Shown piece by piece: positions 1-9,141 of a DNA stretch of 41,504 nucleotides; positions within the stretch are counted from its first letter, which is position 1; each line of letters begins with the position of its first letter. Made by a program: the position numbers and the translations under genes. Origin of the DNA: CAZLDI01 sp964558415 (GTDB taxonomy: Bacteria > Chloroflexota > Dehalococcoidia > SM23-28-2 > RBG-16-64-32); the NCBI GenBank assembly GCA_964558415.1, contig CAZLDI010000022.1, positions 1 through 41,504 of the forward strand, given 5' to 3'. A model generated the notes under the pieces. That model saw nothing but the letters and a program-made list of their open reading frames with translations, did no database searches and was not told the DNA's origin.

Positions 1-12
1 TACTCTCATACC

Positions 13-21
13 TGCTATAAC
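13..21 (+). promoter_or_regulatory. candidate extended -10 promoter
   Basis: TGCTATAAC reads as an extended -10 element. It lies inside a short palindrome, ACCTGC and GCAGGT flanking TATAAC at 11-27. The same TGCTATA core precedes rpsB and the tRNA-Ser gene in this window. If used, it would give the first gene a leader of about 130 nt. No -35 can be judged this close to the window edge. Confidence 0.3.
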
Positions 22-158
22 GCAGGTGTACAGGATCTATCTGAACGAGATCAGGTTGTGCGGGTCCGGGACTCAGGCTGCAACGCCGGTTCGAATCTTT
101 ACGTCTTATGACATGCGTGCCTGCCGACGCCAGTACGGCGGCTTAGTGAGACGACGCT

Positions 159-1559
159 ATGGACGAGAGATTTGATGAGATAGGAGCGGAAGAAACGGCG
201 CGCCGCCGCCCCCTTTCGCGTGACATTCGAATGTCCTCGGACGGCGTGATCGAAGGGGGCTCCCCCGATGGTTTCATGGGGCGTTACGCGGCCGCGCCCG
301 AAGACGGGCGAAGCCTGGCTGAACTGGCGGCCGCCGTAATGGCAGCCGCGCCCGAGGGGTCCTCGCAAGCTACGGAGGAAGTAGAGCCGGAGCTGCCTGC
401 TGATGACCAAGGCGCCGGGCCGCCTATCGTCGCCACGCCTCCCAATTGGCGCACGAGGGGATCCGGCGACCGGTGGGGGGCCGCGCCCGAGGACGGGCGA
501 AGCCTGGATGAACTGGCCGCTGCGGTAATGGCGGCGGCGCCTGCTGCGGACTTTCCGGCGGCGGAGCAAGAAGCTGCGACGCTGCTCACTGATGGTGCTG
601 GTGCCGCGCCGTCAATCGCCGCCATCGTTGCCGCGTCCGCGGTGCACACGAAGGGATCGGCCGACCCGTGGACGGCCGCGCCGGAAGACCAGCGAAGCCT
701 CGCCGAACTGGCTGCCATCGTAATCAGCGCTGAAGAGGCCCTGTCTCAGGTCGATGCACCGGAGCCTGAACCCTACCTCGGCCCCTCTGTCACTGCGGAA
801 GGCGTTGCCGTCCCGGCTGACGACCCGGCTGAGTCGCGCCGCCGGTCAACGGGCGTCCTGTGGGCGGCCGGAGCGGTTGTCCTTTCGCTGGTCGGCGCGG
901 CTGTATTCCTTCAGGTCGATCTCCCGGGCGCCGGTTCGGACGGGCAGGCGGAGGACGAAACGCCAGTGGCTGGCGCGCCACCGGGCGGCGTACCACCGGC
1001 TGAGATCACCGCGAACCAACCTCCGGAAAACGGATCGTCGCAGGCTGTTGTCGCTGCCTTGACCCCGGGTCCCGCGCCGGAGCCTGCCCCAGCGACACCG
1101 GTACCAACCCAGCCGCCCGCCCCGGCTCCGACTCCGGCTCCAACTGCCGCGCCGACAGCAGCCCCAACGCCCGCGCCGACGCCTGCGCCCACACCGGCTC
1201 CAACTCCTGCGCCGACACCTAAGCCGGTCATTCATGTCGGCGATTTGGACGGATGGAAGTGGCCCAACGGATTGAAAGTGAGCGTAACCGTGCGGATATA
1301 CGTGCACAATTCGTCGCACCAACCGGTGGCCGGCGCGCTCGTGAGCGGAGTTTGGACCGGCGGCCACTTCGGGGCCGCCACCTGCACGACCGGCGCAGAC
1401 GGCTCGTGCACCGTCGAGACGCCAAAGCTGACGTCACCCGGCTTCGTGACGTTCGCGGTGAGCGGCGCGAGCCTCGCCGGCGGCTCTTCTTACGATAGCG
1501 GGCAGAACCACGACCCGGATGGAGGCGGCAACGGTCAATGGATTAAGGTGAACTTCTAG
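159..1559 (+). CDS. signal-anchor protein with three 64-residue repeats, Pro-rich stalk and Ig-like C-terminal domain
   Basis: This 466-aa protein belongs to no family I can name. The N-terminal 230 residues carry three copies of a core close to AAPEDGRSLAELAAAVM, starting near residues 44, 108 and 172, so spaced exactly 64 residues apart. One hydrophobic helix follows (about 231-252), then a Pro/Thr/Ala stalk (about 305-355) of PTPA repeats, then a beta-rich domain of about 105 residues with a Cys pair and an ADGSCTVET loop like bacterial Ig-like or carboxypeptidase-regulatory folds. The inferred topology is a cytoplasmic repeat region, one membrane span and an exported adhesive or sensory domain on a stalk. 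The start is the ATG at 159; no strong ribosome-binding site is seen. It stands alone on the plus strand before the CoA-transferase gene. Confidence 0.8.
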   Translation: MDERFDEIGAEETARRRPLSRDIRMSSDGVIEGGSPDGFMGRYAAAPEDGRSLAELAAAVMAAAPEGSSQATEEVEPELPADDQGAGPPIVATPPNWRTRGSGDRWGAAPEDGRSLDELAAAVMAAAPAADFPAAEQEAATLLTDGAGAAPSIAAIVAASAVHTKGSADPWTAAPEDQRSLAELAAIVISAEEALSQVDAPEPEPYLGPSVTAEGVAVPADDPAESRRRSTGVLWAAGAVVLSLVGAAVFLQVDLPGAGSDGQAEDETPVAGAPPGGVPPAEITANQPPENGSSQAVVAALTPGPAPEPAPATPVPTQPPAPAPTPAPTAAPTAAPTPAPTPAPTPAPTPAPTPKPVIHVGDLDGWKWPNGLKVSVTVRIYVHNSSHQPVAGALVSGVWTGGHFGAATCTTGADGSCTVETPKLTSPGFVTFAVSGASLAGGSSYDSGQNHDPDGGGNGQWIKVNF

Positions 1560-1680
1560 GGCTTGACCTGATCGGGATAAGCGCCGGCTGCTTGACGAAG
1601 ACCGGTGAACGCGAGGGGCTCCTCAGCGGTCATAGGGGTGAAGTAAGAGGGCGCGAGGCCGAGAGTCGAAGGCCGCCCTG

Positions 1681-1709
1681 TTGACAGCGCTGGGAGCCGC
1701 GGACATACT
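1681..1709 (+). promoter_or_regulatory. sigma70-type promoter of the CoA-transferase gene
   Basis: TTGACA at 1681-1686 and CATACT at 1704-1709 are separated by exactly 17 nt. Transcription would start near 1716, 30 nt before the ATG at 1747. This means the apparent upstream in-frame TTG start codon at 1681 is really the -35 hexamer. Confidence 0.6.
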
Positions 1710-1746
1710 CGACTCGTTAATCTGGCGGAGCGAGACGAGGGAATAC

Positions 1747-4200
1747 ATGCTCAGTCCATACCGTGTGCTCGACCTGACAACAGAGCGGGGCTTACTCTGC
1801 GGGCAGATCCTGGGCGACCTTGGCGCCGACGTTATCAAGGTCGAGCCGCCCGGCGGGTCGTCTGCGCGGCGGCTGGGGCCTTTCTATCGTGACGAGCCCC
1901 ATCCCGACCGGTCGCTGCTCTGGTGGGCCTATAACCGCAACAAGCGCGGGATCACTCTCGATATCGAGACGCCAGAGGGGCGAGCGACGCTTCTTCGCCT
2001 GGTGGAGACCGCTCACTTCTTCATCGAGTCAGACAATCCGGGCCGGCTGGCAGAGCTGGGCTTGGGATACGACCAACTTGGCAAGATGAACCCGGCGCTG
2101 GTGTACGTTTCGATCACGCCTTTCGGGCAGGACGGCCCAAAGGCGTCGTATGCGGACAGCGATCTGTCCATCATGGCCGCCGCGGGCCCGCTGGCGCTCA
2201 CGGGCGATGACGATCGTCCGCCGGTACGCATCAGCGTGCCGCAGGCGTACGCGCACGCCAGCGCCGAGGCGGCGGTGGCGGCTCTGGTCGCACACCACGA
2301 GCGGCAGAGGTCCGGTCGCGGGCAGCACGTGGACGTCTCGGCACAGCAGTCCGTGGCGATGGCCACCCAGTCTGGAATCCTCAGCCAGGCCTGGGGTGAC
2401 GACACTTTTCAGCGAGTCGCGGGAGGAGTGAAGGCCGGGCCCCTGACGCTACGCCTGGCCTGGCCGGCAAAGGACGGTCATGTCGCCATAACGTATCTGT
2501 TCGGGTCCGCCATTGGGCCCTTCACGCGGAGGCTGATGGAGTGGATCCACGAGGAGGGGTTCTGTGATGAGGCGACTCGGGATAAGGACTGGATCGCCTA
2601 TTCGCAGCTGTTGTTGACGGGGCAGGAGCCGGTCTCCGAGTTCGAGCGCCTGAAGCTGGTCGTCGAGGAGTTCGTGAAGACCAAGACGAAGGGAGAGCTG
2701 CTACGGGCAGCGCTGGAGCGGGGCTTGCTGATCGCGCCTATGACGAAGCTCGACGAAGTCGTTGACAGCGAACAGTTGGCCTCGCGTGGGTACTGGCAGC
2801 TGCTGGAGCACGAAGAGCTGGGCGAGGCCTTTCGCTACCCCGGGCCGTTTGCGAAGTTCAGCGAGTCGCCCATTGTGTATCGCCGGCGGTCACCCCTCAT
2901 CGGCCAGCACAACGAAGAGGTGCTGCGCGAGCTCGTCAACACGGGCGGCGTGGCGTCAGTGAGTCCTGCCGTTGACGGGAACACCGGTGATGGCCCTCCT
3001 CTGGCGGACGTCAAGATCGTTGACCTGATGTGGGCCATGGCCGGCCCCGCCTCCACCCGGATCCTCGCGGACTGTGGGGCGCAGGTCGTTCGGATCGAAT
3101 CGACGCACCGCATCGAGGTGGCGCGGACGCTGTGGCCGTTCAAGGACCGTCAGCCCGGGCCGGAGACGTCCGGATGCTTCCAGAATCTGAACGCCGGCAA
3201 GCTGGGGATGACGCTGGATCTGACGAAAGAAGCAGGGCGCGAGGTATGCCGGGACCTGGTGCGCTGGGCGGATGTTGTGACGGAGTCCTTTTCACCGAAG
3301 GCTATGCCTGCGTGGGGGCTGGACTACGAGTCGCTGCGGGGGATAAAGCCGGATATCATCATGCTAAGCACGTGTCTGATGGGGCAGAGCGGACCGCTCA
3401 CGCGCTTCGCCGGCTTCGGCAACTTGGCGGCGGCGATATCGGGCTTCGCCAACATCACCGGCTGGCCTGACCGCCCACCGGCGGGGCCTTTCGGCGCCTA
3501 CACAGACTACGTCGCTCCGAAGTTCGCCGCCGCAGCGGTGCTGGCCGCACTGGAGCACCGGCGCCGGACGGGGATGGGGCAGCACATAGATCTGTCGCAG
3601 GCAGAGGCGGCGCTGCACTTCCTGGGTCCAGCCTTGCTGGACTACACGGCCAACGGCCGCGTTCAGGAGAGGGTGGGAAACAGAGACCGGGAGATGGCCC
3701 CGCACGGCGTGTATCCGTGCGCGGGGGACGATCGTTGGGTCGCCATAGCTGTGGCGGGCGATGACCAGTGGCGAGCATTGTGCGAGGCGATGGGGCGGCC
3801 GCAGCTGGCTGCAGACGCGCGTTACGCCGGGGCGGCGGAGCGCCTCGCCCGAGCGGACGAACTGGACGCTATCGTTTCAGAGTGGACACAGGTGCGTGAA
3901 CCGCACGATGTCGAAGAGGCGCTTCAAGCGTGCGACGTAGCCGCCAGCGCCGTCCAGAATAGCCGTGAGCTCTACTGTGACCTACAGCTCGCGTTCAGGG
4001 GTCACTTCGTGGATCTACCGCACGATGTGGTAGGAACGGCGACGGTCGAAGGGTCGCGCTTCCGGCTGTCGCGCACGCCGGCGCGCGTGGAGCGCTCCGG
4101 ACCCACGCTCGGGCGCGACAACGAGCACGTGCTCAAGGAGATCCTGGGATACGACGAAGAGCGGATAGTGGACCTGATAACCGCGGGCGCGCTGGAATAA
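1747..4200 (+). CDS. tandem (two-domain) CaiB/BaiF family III CoA-transferase
   Basis: Predicted 817 aa, about twice a normal family III CoA-transferase. The family moves CoA between acyl groups through an Asp-bound mixed anhydride. Both halves show the family signs: GADVIKVEPP near the start, SGRGQHVDVS in half one, and GAQVVRIES plus GMGQHIDLSQ in half two. Aligning the halves on the helix before these G-Q-H motifs puts Asp587 of half two at the catalytic Asp of formyl-CoA transferase. The matching residue of half one is Pro165, so probably only the C-terminal half is chemically active. The ATG at 1747 is chosen because GAGGG lies 5 nt upstream and a good promoter ends at 1709. The acyl substrate cannot be read from sequence. 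No linked beta-oxidation genes are visible. Confidence 0.9.
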   Translation: MLSPYRVLDLTTERGLLCGQILGDLGADVIKVEPPGGSSARRLGPFYRDEPHPDRSLLWWAYNRNKRGITLDIETPEGRATLLRLVETAHFFIESDNPGRLAELGLGYDQLGKMNPALVYVSITPFGQDGPKASYADSDLSIMAAAGPLALTGDDDRPPVRISVPQAYAHASAEAAVAALVAHHERQRSGRGQHVDVSAQQSVAMATQSGILSQAWGDDTFQRVAGGVKAGPLTLRLAWPAKDGHVAITYLFGSAIGPFTRRLMEWIHEEGFCDEATRDKDWIAYSQLLLTGQEPVSEFERLKLVVEEFVKTKTKGELLRAALERGLLIAPMTKLDEVVDSEQLASRGYWQLLEHEELGEAFRYPGPFAKFSESPIVYRRRSPLIGQHNEEVLRELVNTGGVASVSPAVDGNTGDGPPLADVKIVDLMWAMAGPASTRILADCGAQVVRIESTHRIEVARTLWPFKDRQPGPETSGCFQNLNAGKLGMTLDLTKEAGREVCRDLVRWADVVTESFSPKAMPAWGLDYESLRGIKPDIIMLSTCLMGQSGPLTRFAGFGNLAAAISGFANITGWPDRPPAGPFGAYTDYVAPKFAAAAVLAALEHRRRTGMGQHIDLSQAEAALHFLGPALLDYTANGRVQERVGNRDREMAPHGVYPCAGDDRWVAIAVAGDDQWRALCEAMGRPQLAADARYAGAAERLARADELDAIVSEWTQVREPHDVEEALQACDVAASAVQNSRELYCDLQLAFRGHFVDLPHDVVGTATVEGSRFRLSRTPARVERSGPTLGRDNEHVLKEILGYDEERIVDLITAGALE

Positions 4201-4211
4201 CCTCTAACGAC

Positions 4212-4370
4212 CTACCCCCCGCCGCGCTGCCCGCCCCAGCAGCGTGGGCCCAGACGGACCCGCCTCCTGGACGCGCTGAAGAACCCGCTCTCGGCGACGG
4301 TGCGGACTACTTCGCCCTTGCGGAAGATGGCGCCGCGGCCATTGCCTGCGGCGAGGCCGATGTCGGCGTT
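4212..4370 (-). pseudogene. decayed duplicate of the ispG 3' end
   Basis: Read on the minus strand this gives an in-frame remnant containing ADIGLAAG, GAIFRKGEVVRTVAES and FFSA, then a Gly/Arg-rich tail and a TAG stop. It matches the C-terminus of the intact ispG at 4986-5260, with about 100 nt of internal sequence missing and scattered substitutions. It has the same orientation as ispG, so the two copies are direct repeats with the toxin-antitoxin pair between them. No start codon or promoter is evident. Confidence 0.85.
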
Positions 4371-4396
4371 GAACGTCTTCTATTCAGCGCCAGGAG

Positions 4397-4667
4397 TTAC
4401 AGCGTTCCGAGAAGCTTGTCGTAGTCAGCGTGAGTGCCGATCCAGAACCAAACGAGCGTATCGCCCTCGCGAACCGCGAGGGGCCCGATATCTGAGCCCG
4501 ACGCGGGCCGAGTAGATGGGCCTGGTAGCATGGACCTGCTTGAACTGGAGGCTTGGGTGCGCTGAGTCACGGAGGAATGTGCGATACGCTTGACGCGCCC
4601 GGCTCTGACTGAGCTGTGGCAGATTCGCGAATGCTTTGCGGAAGCGCTGGGTGCTCCGATTCTTCAA
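4397..4667 (-). pseudogene. RelE/ParE-superfamily toxin gene interrupted by a 1-nt frameshift
   Basis: The first 62 residues follow the RelE/ParE-like pattern, with LPQLSQSRARQAYRTFL, the HPSLQFKQV motif and YSARVGLRYRA. The frame then runs out in unrelated residues. Removing one C from a run of four C residues (about 4480 on the plus strand) restores LAVREGDTLVWFWIGTH followed by ADYDKLL, the family's normal C-terminus, and a stop at 4397-4399. The repaired protein is 89 aa, the usual size. Such toxins cut mRNA or inhibit gyrase; which one is not determinable here. The ATG overlaps the antitoxin stop (ATGA). The C run could be real decay, a sequencing error or a slippery site. Confidence 0.8.
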
Positions 4668-4882
4668 AGAGCGTCTGGATCGAGAGGTTCAGTAAGATCC
4701 TCGCGATATTCGGCGAGCGCCTCGTCGGCCAGGCGCTCAAGCCCCGGCGGGGATCGCGCGAGGGCTGTCTGCCACTCTTTATCCGCCGCGAGCTCTTCCA
4801 ATATAGCGGCCGCGAGCTGCTTCTGATCACGTTCGGGCAGCCGGGAAGCAGCTTCAAATGCTTTCTTGAGGACGCTGTTCAT
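4664..4882 (-). CDS. RelB-like antitoxin
   Basis: A 72-aa acidic helical protein beginning MNSVLKKAFEAA, with LPERDQKQLAAAILEEL and a C-terminal LADEALAEYRE...PLDPD segment. This is the common antitoxin layout paired with RelE/ParE-like toxins: an N-terminal DNA-binding and dimerising part and a C-terminal toxin-wrapping part. The ATG at 4882 is preferred because GGAG lies 9 nt upstream and the family starts here; an in-frame ATG at 4903 is possible. Its TGA overlaps the toxin ATG, so the pair is translationally coupled. Family members repress their own promoter, which would lie in 4883-4985. The partner toxin looks broken, so this may be an orphan antitoxin. Confidence 0.85.
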   Translation of the reverse strand: MNSVLKKAFEAASRLPERDQKQLAAAILEELAADKEWQTALARSPPGLERLADEALAEYREDLTEPLDPDAL

Positions 4883-4985
4883 AGTCACTGGCTCCGCTAT
4901 CAATCATACGGCAATCGTGCTCGCCACGTTTGCGATGACCGTCTCGCCCGCCCGCCGGAATCTGCAAATGCGCTTGATTGCGCAT

Positions 4986-6206
<1,221 letters not shown>

Positions 6207-6349
6207 CAATTCCATTGTGAGCGAGGAAGAACGCAGCGGCAAACGGCCACTGCGACGACAGGCCGAAATTCCTGGCGGTTAGCTGACGGTTTCAACCGTC
6301 AGAATTCTCCCACTGCGCGCAAACACGAGCGGCCGGTGAGACGCCTCCG

Positions 6350-7432
6350 TTACTCGAAGAGACTGCCGCCGGTGATTAGGCGGGCAATGTCGAAGTACGT
6401 CACGACCACGGCCATCGTGATTATCAGCGCGAGGCCAACGAGGTGCACCAGCGCCTCTTTCTCGGGGCGGATGCGCTTACCTCCGCGCACGATCTCCAGG
6501 AAAACGAACGCCATGCGGCCGCCGTCCAGCATCGGCAGCGGGAGGGCGTTGATGATCGCGAGGTTGATCGACAGCACCGCAGCGAGGTCAAGGAGCGGCC
6601 GCCAACCGGCCTCCTTCACCACCTCGCCGGTCGCCTGCGCGATGCCGACCGGTCCGGCAACTTCCGGGCCTGAGCCGCCGTGGAAGATGGCTATCACCTG
6701 GTTGCGCGCCAGGATCAGGGAATCCCAGGTGGACTCCCATCCCTGAGCCAGGGCGCCCCACGGGGTCAAGTGTTCGGGTTCGGTCAGGCTGAAGTTGCGG
6801 TTGGCGATCTGGATGCCGGTGGGTCCCTGGCCGGACGGCGGCGCCCAGCGCGCCTCGACGGGTATGGTCAGCGTCTCCGTACCGCCGCCGAACACCTCCC
6901 GCCGTACCCGGAAGTTCACGGTTTCTCCCATGTTGATGCGGATCTCGCGCCCCACGTCCGCCGTGTTCCTCGTTTTCTCGCCGTTAATCGCCAGGACCAC
7001 GTCGCCCGGCTCCAGGCCCGCCTCGGCGGCAGGGGAGCCTCGCACCACCTGCTCGATTTGCGCGGGCCCGGCGGGGATGTCGTGCGGGATCATGAAGGCG
7101 ACGGCGAAGAGGAAGACGGGGAGCGTGAAGTTGACGGCCGAGCCCGCGAAGAGCACGATCAGCCGCTTCCAGGCGGCCTGCGCCGCCAGGCTCTGCGGGT
7201 CGGTCGGGTCCTCTTCTCCGAGCAGACGCACGAAGCCACCGAGGGGGAGCCAGTTGATCGAGTAGAGCGTGCCGCGCCACGTGAAGCCCCAGACGCGCGG
7301 TGGGTAGCCGAGCCCCGCCTCGAGCACCTTGATCTTGAACAGCTTGGCGGTGAAGTAGTGCCCCAGCTCGTGCGCGACGATCAGCCCGACGAGGATGCCG
7401 AGGAACGGAAGGACGGAGTAGATGACGGTCAT
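6350..7432 (-). CDS. rseP: RseP/site-2 intramembrane zinc metalloprotease
   Basis: Membrane-embedded protease of the site-2 family that cleaves substrates such as anti-sigma factors inside the bilayer. The 360-aa protein has HELGH at residues 21-25 in the first membrane segment, one PDZ domain (about 126-200) and NALPLPMLDGG at 295-305, the second active-site motif supplying the Asp metal ligand. A final hydrophobic helix lies at about 331-350. It follows the usual position between dxr and ispG. In this genome a four-helix-bundle cassette separates it from dxr, so it may rely on read-through across about 500 nt. No separate promoter was recognised. Confidence 0.95.
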   Translation of the reverse strand: MTVIYSVLPFLGILVGLIVAHELGHYFTAKLFKIKVLEAGLGYPPRVWGFTWRGTLYSINWLPLGGFVRLLGEEDPTDPQSLAAQAAWKRLIVLFAGSAVNFTLPVFLFAVAFMIPHDIPAGPAQIEQVVRGSPAAEAGLEPGDVVLAINGEKTRNTADVGREIRINMGETVNFRVRREVFGGGTETLTIPVEARWAPPSGQGPTGIQIANRNFSLTEPEHLTPWGALAQGWESTWDSLILARNQVIAIFHGGSGPEVAGPVGIAQATGEVVKEAGWRPLLDLAAVLSINLAIINALPLPMLDGGRMAFVFLEIVRGGKRIRPEKEALVHLVGLALIITMAVVVTYFDIARLITGGSLFE

Positions 7433-7458
7433 GAGCCCCGCGTCTCCACCACTCTGTC

Positions 7459-7486
7459 GTTGACAGTTGACAGTTGACAGTTGACA
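7459..7486. repeat. four tandem GTTGACA heptads
   Basis: GTTGACA is repeated four times without interruption. On the far side of the four-helix-bundle gene (7923-7951) the same word recurs in inverse orientation as CTGTCATCTGTCAAC and CATCTGTCAT. The two blocks therefore form imperfect terminal inverted repeats around that gene. Confidence 0.85.
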
Positions 7487-7538
7487 GAAATGCCCTTCCG
7501 GTCGGCAGAGGTGTGAGAGCTGGCTCCGAAGAGGGGCA

Positions 7539-7931
7539 TCAGACCTTCCGTCGAGTGATGATGATGCGATTTCGCAGCGCCGTTAGCATCTTGCTCACCT
7601 CAGTTATAAGTGAGAAAGCCGGGGCCGCGGCGTCAGTGCCGGCGTATCTTCGGCGCACGGCGACCATCAGCAGTGTTTCGGTCTCCATCATTGATCCCCT
7701 CGCTATCACGAGGAAGTTGGCAAAGTCTCTTGCGTTTGGGCGCGCTTGGCCCTCTGCAATGTTCGCGGGAACCGAAACGGTGGCACGCGTAATCTGAGAG
7801 GTGAGGCCGTATGCCTCCTTGGCGGGAAAGCTCTCCGCGAGATCATAGATGAGGTCCACCAGATCCATCGCTTTCTGCCACACAATGAGGTCGCGATGCG
7901 ACCGGATTCGTTCGCCCATTTTCTCTGTCAT
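7539..7931 (-). CDS. four-helix bundle protein (S23 / 23S rRNA intervening-sequence family)
   Basis: 130 aa with the family's hallmarks: DLIVWQKAMDLVDLIYDL, LTSQITRATVSVPANIAEG, a central helix from NARDFANFLVIARGSMMETET and a last helix rich in Leu and Ile. Such proteins were first seen inside 23S rRNA intervening sequences and are common as scattered single genes; their biochemical role is unsettled. It sits inside an otherwise conserved dxr-rseP junction, only 21 nt after the dxr stop, and is flanked by inverted TGACAG blocks. This suggests a small mobile cassette. An internal ATG at 7919 is an alternative start. Confidence 0.9.
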   Translation of the reverse strand: MTEKMGERIRSHRDLIVWQKAMDLVDLIYDLAESFPAKEAYGLTSQITRATVSVPANIAEGQARPNARDFANFLVIARGSMMETETLLMVAVRRRYAGTDAAAPAFSLITEVSKMLTALRNRIIITRRKV

Positions 7932-7951
7932 CTGTCAACTCGCATCTGTCA
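7923..7951. repeat. inverted TGACAG-type repeat block upstream of the four-helix-bundle gene
   Basis: CTGTCATCTGTCAAC followed by TCGCATCTGTCAT. On the minus strand these are ATGACAG and TTGACAG units, complementary to the GTTGACA array at 7459-7486. The block covers the start codon of the four-helix-bundle gene and abuts the dxr stop. Confidence 0.75.
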
Positions 7952-7952
7952 T

Positions 7953-9107
7953 CTACACCCGCGCCTTTACCCAGTCTTCCGCGTAGGAGCGCGCCCAGGC
8001 GTCCGCATGGAGCACCTGGTCCAGCGACGAGTTCGCGACCTCGGTGTGGTGCGAGAGTGCGTCGTCGATGGCGTGTGGAATGTCCGTGAAGGCGATGTGC
8101 CCGGCCAGGAAGTGCTGCACGGCGATCTCGTCCGCCGCCGCGAGGACGGCGGGCGCAGTGCCGCCCCGCCGCCCGGCCTCCAGGGCCAGGCCGAGGCACG
8201 GGTACTGTTTCATATCAGGCTTGGAGAAGTTCAAGGTTCCTATCAGTTCCAGGTCCAGTTTCGGCACCGTGGCGCCGGCCAGTCGCTCAGGGTAGGTCAG
8301 CGCACACTGTATTGGTAGACGCATGTCGGGCGCGCCCAGTTGCGCCTTTACGGAGCCATCTCTGAACTCCACTAACGAGTGTACGATGCTTTCGCGGTGC
8401 AGGATCACGTGGACGCGCTCCAACGGGATGTCGAACAGCCAGCGCGCCTCGATGCATTCCAGGCCCTTGTTGAAGAGAGTGGCGCTGTCCACTGTGATCT
8501 TCTGGCCCATCTGCCAGTTGGGATGCCGCAGCGCCTCCTCAGCGGTCACGCGCGGCAGCTCGTGCTGAGGTGTGTCGCGGAACGGCCCGCCCGATGCGGT
8601 CAACAAGATGCGCTCCACCGTCTCGTTCGCTTCGCCCCAGAGGCACTGCCAGATCGCGGAATGCTCCGAGTCGATCGGGCGTAGCTCGCCGCCGTGCCGC
8701 CGCGCCTCAGCCGTGAGAATATGGCCGGCCATCACCAGCACTTCCTTGTTGGCGAGCGCCACCGCCTTCCCCGCGCGCAACGCCGCCAGCGTGGGCGACA
8801 GCCCCGCCGAACCGACAGTGGCAACGACCACCAGGTTTACGTCTGAGAGCGCCGCCATCTCCTCCATCTCCGCCCAGCGCGCAGACAGCTTGCCGCCGGC
8901 GATCGCGCCGCGCAGGTACTCCTCCTCGCGGCCTGCGCAGACGTAGCGCGGGCGGAACTCGCGCGCCTGCTCCTCCAGGAGGGTGACGTTGCTGCCGGCG
9001 GCGAGCGCCAGCACGTTGAAGCGGCCGGGGAGGGAGCGGATGACGTCGAGCGTCTGCCGGCCGATGGACCCGGTCGAACCCAGGATGGCGATGCCGAGCG
9101 GCTTCAT
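7953..9107 (-). CDS. dxr: 1-deoxy-D-xylulose 5-phosphate reductoisomerase
   Basis: Catalyses the NADPH-dependent rearrangement and reduction of DXP to MEP, the first committed step of the MEP pathway. 384 aa, a typical length. Visible are the nucleotide-binding GSTGSIGRQTL at 10-20, NKEVLVMAG near 120, the metal-binding PIDSEHSA with Asp146 and Glu148, and TLFNKGLE ending at Glu217, a further metal ligand. It lies downstream of cdsA with a 34-nt gap and is followed by an inserted four-helix-bundle gene before rseP. Isoprenoid precursors made here feed uppS two genes upstream. Confidence 0.97.
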   Translation of the reverse strand: MKPLGIAILGSTGSIGRQTLDVIRSLPGRFNVLALAAGSNVTLLEEQAREFRPRYVCAGREEEYLRGAIAGGKLSARWAEMEEMAALSDVNLVVVATVGSAGLSPTLAALRAGKAVALANKEVLVMAGHILTAEARRHGGELRPIDSEHSAIWQCLWGEANETVERILLTASGGPFRDTPQHELPRVTAEEALRHPNWQMGQKITVDSATLFNKGLECIEARWLFDIPLERVHVILHRESIVHSLVEFRDGSVKAQLGAPDMRLPIQCALTYPERLAGATVPKLDLELIGTLNFSKPDMKQYPCLGLALEAGRRGGTAPAVLAAADEIAVQHFLAGHIAFTDIPHAIDDALSHHTEVANSSLDQVLHADAWARSYAEDWVKARV

Positions 9108-9141
9108 TAGCGGGTTGGGAAATGAGAACTGGCTAACGGGA

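Noticed and set aside
100..130. Possible tRNA fragment around GGTTCGAATC
   Set aside because: The flanking bases do not form a T-stem and no acceptor or anticodon arm can be drawn.
911..1367. Long minus-strand frames rich in Gly, Val, Ala and Arg
   Set aside because: They are antisense to the Pro/Thr/Ala stalk of the plus-strand gene and have no homology-like features or start signals.
1681..1746. N-terminal extension of the CoA-transferase from a TTG start
   Set aside because: The TTG is part of TTGACA, the -35 box of a 17-nt-spaced promoter, and the ATG at 1747 has a good SD and matches the family start.
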